From CBDBND01 sp965262665 (GTDB lineage Bacteria; Pseudomonadota; Alphaproteobacteria; Rhodospirillales; Rhodospirillaceae), in contig CBDHFR010000004.1 in the NCBI GenBank assembly GCA_965262665.1, forward strand, positions 806,001 through 870,000: a stretch of DNA of 64,000 nt. The letters run 5' to 3'. The notes below the pieces were generated by a model, which worked only from the letters and a program-made list of their open reading frames with translations, had not been told where the DNA came from and did not search any database. Positions 62,238 to 64,000 of the stretch are shown here, piece by piece (the stretch's first letter is position 1; each line of letters begins with the position of its first letter). The translations under genes and the position numbers were made by a program.

Positions 62238-63626
62238 ATGGCAACTGGTGCGACTCTGCTCGCCTATCTCGTTGCGGGCGTATTCTTCATCTTGACCCTA
62301 CGCGGCCTGTCATCTCCGGTGACAGCGCGCCAAGGGAATATCCTCGGCATGATCGGCATGACCATAGCCGTGTTGACCACGCTGATTTCACCCCAAGTCC
62401 AGGCTTACGTATGGATTGCGCTCGGCGTAGTGATCGGTGGCGCCACAGGCACGGTCATCGCCCAGCGCATCCAAATGACCGCACTGCCGCAGCTGGTGGC
62501 GGCGTTTCATAGTCTCGTCGGGATGGCCGCTGTCCTGGTGGCATTTGGCGCGTTTTTAGCGCCCGAAGCCTACGGCATCGGTATGGTCGGCAGTATCGCC
62601 ACAGCAAGTCTGGTGGAAATGTCCATCGGTTTGGCGATTGGGGCGATCACCTTTTCAGGTTCGGTCATCGCTTTTGCCAAGTTGCAAGGCATCATGTCCG
62701 GCAACCCGTTGGTCTTTCCCGGTCAACATGCGCTCAACCTGGGCATTGGCATTGCCATGGTCGTGGTGCTGGTTTGGTTCTGCAATGTTGAGAGCATGTA
62801 TCTCTTCGTGACGTTGGCAATCTTGAGTTTTATTCTCGGGTTTACGCTCATTCTACCCATCGGTGGTGCAGACATGCCGGTGGTTGTGTCCATGCTCAAC
62901 TCTTATTCGGGCTGGGCGGCAGCCGGCATCGGCTTCACGCTCGGTAATTCCCTGTTGATCATCGTTGGCGCTTTGGTGGGGTCTTCCGGTGCGATCCTGT
63001 CCTACATCATGTGTAAGGGCATGAACCGTTCCATTGTAAACGTTATCCTCGGTGGCTTCGGTGGTGATGCGGACGTGGCGGCAGCGGTGGCAACTGGTGA
63101 TCGCGCCGTCAAGTCGGGTGCGGGTGAAGACGCTGGATTCATCATGGGCAATGCGTCCAAAGTCATCATTGTACCGGGATACGGTATGGCGGTGGCACAA
63201 GCCCAGCACGCGCTTAGAGAAATGGCCGACAAACTCAAAGCCGAAGGTGTCGACGTGCGCTACGCCATCCATCCGGTTGCGGGGCGCATGCCGGGGCATA
63301 TGAACGTGCTGCTGGCCGAGGCCAATGTGCCCTACGACGAAGTGTTTGAGCTGGAAGAAATCAATAATGAATTCAGCACGGCCGATGTGGCCTACGTGAT
63401 CGGCGCCAACGATGTCACCAATCCGGTGGCCAAGACCGATCCACAAAGCCCCATTTACGGCATGCCTATTCTCGATGTGGAAAAGGCCAAGACAGTGCTG
63501 TTCGTCAAACGCGGCATGTCCCCGGGCTATGCTGGCGTCGACAATGAACTGTTCTTCCGCGACAACACCATGATGCTGTTCGGTGACGCCAAGGAAATGA
63601 CGGAAACCATAGTGCAGTCGCTCTAA
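62238..63626 (+). CDS. pntB: NAD(P) transhydrogenase subunit beta
   Basis: 462 residues. The N-terminal half carries about nine membrane helices with the conserved AAFHSLVGMAAVLVAF. The C-terminal NADP(H)-binding domain III has IIVPGYGMAVAQAQHALREM, HPVAGRMPGHMNVLLAEANV and GANDVTNPVAKTDPQSPIYG. Full length. It completes the proton-translocating transhydrogenase. Confidence 0.95.
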   Translation: MATGATLLAYLVAGVFFILTLRGLSSPVTARQGNILGMIGMTIAVLTTLISPQVQAYVWIALGVVIGGATGTVIAQRIQMTALPQLVAAFHSLVGMAAVLVAFGAFLAPEAYGIGMVGSIATASLVEMSIGLAIGAITFSGSVIAFAKLQGIMSGNPLVFPGQHALNLGIGIAMVVVLVWFCNVESMYLFVTLAILSFILGFTLILPIGGADMPVVVSMLNSYSGWAAAGIGFTLGNSLLIIVGALVGSSGAILSYIMCKGMNRSIVNVILGGFGGDADVAAAVATGDRAVKSGAGEDAGFIMGNASKVIIVPGYGMAVAQAQHALREMADKLKAEGVDVRYAIHPVAGRMPGHMNVLLAEANVPYDEVFELEEINNEFSTADVAYVIGANDVTNPVAKTDPQSPIYGMPILDVEKAKTVLFVKRGMSPGYAGVDNELFFRDNTMMLFGDAKEMTETIVQSL

Positions 63627-63680
63627 GCTTACGGACTTCAAAAGCATCCCAGCCTGACCCTTCTGCGTGTATAGTCCTGG

Positions 63681-63699
63681 CAGACCACTGGGCGGTCTG
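63681..63699 (+). terminator. Possible terminator hairpin after pntB
   Basis: CAGACC, a 7-base loop, then GGTCTG, about 55 bp after the pntB stop. There is no T-tract behind it, so if it ends transcription it is not a classical intrinsic terminator. Confidence 0.25.
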
Positions 63700-63870
63700 A
63701 TCTCATGACCGGTTTGGCTCGTCGCGAAGTCCCGTTTGGATCATCGGCAATCGTGGCTACGAGATCGCTTTCCGCCTGCAGTCCCCCACCATCGCCAGTC
63801 ATTGAGGTTCGACGGCCCGAGGGTGTGCCGGTAGGACCTTTTGATGCCGAGTCCACCGCGGAAGAGGTGA

Positions 63871-64000
63871 CAGCGGGGGTGGATATTTCGCGGCAATCAA
63901 GGTGCCGTCGACCGTCTGGTCCACCGTGCCACGATCCTTGAGATGAACGTCGAGAGCTACCGTCGCCGTGCCGCGATTGAAGAAAGCAAACGAAAACGCG
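63871..64000 (+). pseudogene. IS21-type IstB remnant running off the window
   Basis: An open segment reads GAVDRLVHRATILEMNVESY, then RRRAAIEESKRKR. This is the C-terminal tail of IstB-like ATPases of IS21 elements, which assist the IstA transposase. The Walker motifs are not present upstream, and a stop lies just before CAG at 63871, so only the tail remains. The preceding 240 bp (63627-63870) hold no gene I can recognise. Confidence 0.5.

Noticed and set aside
1..64000. CRISPR arrays, rRNA and tRNA genes
   Set aside because: No regularly spaced repeats were seen, nor any cloverleaf-like T-arm sequences in intergenic DNA, although a covariance-model search was not possible here.

Overview
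The window is chromosomal DNA of an alphaproteobacterium, possibly Rhodospirillales-like (an inference from gene content and order). The evidence is a complete nuoA-N operon followed by birA, coaX, an RNase J gene and a methylmalonyl-CoA epimerase gene; pyrB-pyrC-plsY-dprA facing ruvX and gatCAB; and a three-subunit pntAA-pntAB-pntB transhydrogenase. The core is moderately GC-rich. It is broken up by accessory DNA loaded with insertion sequences and decayed genes. I saw no rRNA, tRNA or CRISPR array.

Layout. 1-7.1 kb: an integrative region with a frameshifted IS91-type transposase, a FitA-like antitoxin with a stump of its toxin, a tyrosine recombinase with a helix-turn-helix partner, an AlpA-type regulator, and a P4-type integrase translationally coupled to a cysteine-rich unknown protein. 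It abuts the 3' stump of a 2Fe-2S ferredoxin gene. 7.3-9.3 kb: prfC and a RidA-family gene. 9.4-12.4 kb: an IS481 element and two ISAs1 derivatives, which have truncated a KefB-type antiporter gene and a secreted-protein gene. 12.6-30.6 kb: nuoA-N, birA, coaX, rnj and mce. 30.6-33.1 kb: two IS630 elements, one cutting a nucleotidyltransferase gene and the other cutting dprA. 33.1-39.8 kb: plsY, pyrC and pyrB on the minus strand, ruvX, then gatCAB on the plus strand. 39.8-59.2 kb: a second accessory region. 59.2-63.6 kb: a small membrane protein, a DUF3108 protein and pntAA/AB/B. The window ends in an IS21-type istB remnant.

The 45-57.4 kb stretch looks like a decaying DNA-repair or phage-defence island. 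It holds a giant protein (DEDD exonuclease, then RecQ helicase, then UvrD helicase) split at a G7 run; a pRiA4b ORF-3-like pseudogene; an AddB-like gene fused by deletion to the tail of an AddA-like helicase-nuclease; and the most novel locus, a gene that reads through as one roughly 756-residue protein once a single IS630 copy is removed. That protein combines a ScoMcrA-like N-terminal domain, a PD-(D/E)XK-like nuclease motif, a nitrilase domain with an intact Glu-Lys-Cys triad and a C-terminal domain that may be nucleoside-processing. A 77-bp repeat lies immediately upstream of both the AddB-like gene and the nitrilase gene. A tyrosine recombinase homologous to the one at 1.9 kb closes the island.

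The core genes cooperate in respiration (complex I and transhydrogenase), pyrimidine synthesis (PyrB with a PyrC that lacks the usual metal-binding HxH), phospholipid synthesis (PlsY) and translation (GatCAB, RF3). The accessory genes are mostly broken, so gene counts taken from simple open reading frames would overstate what this genome can do.
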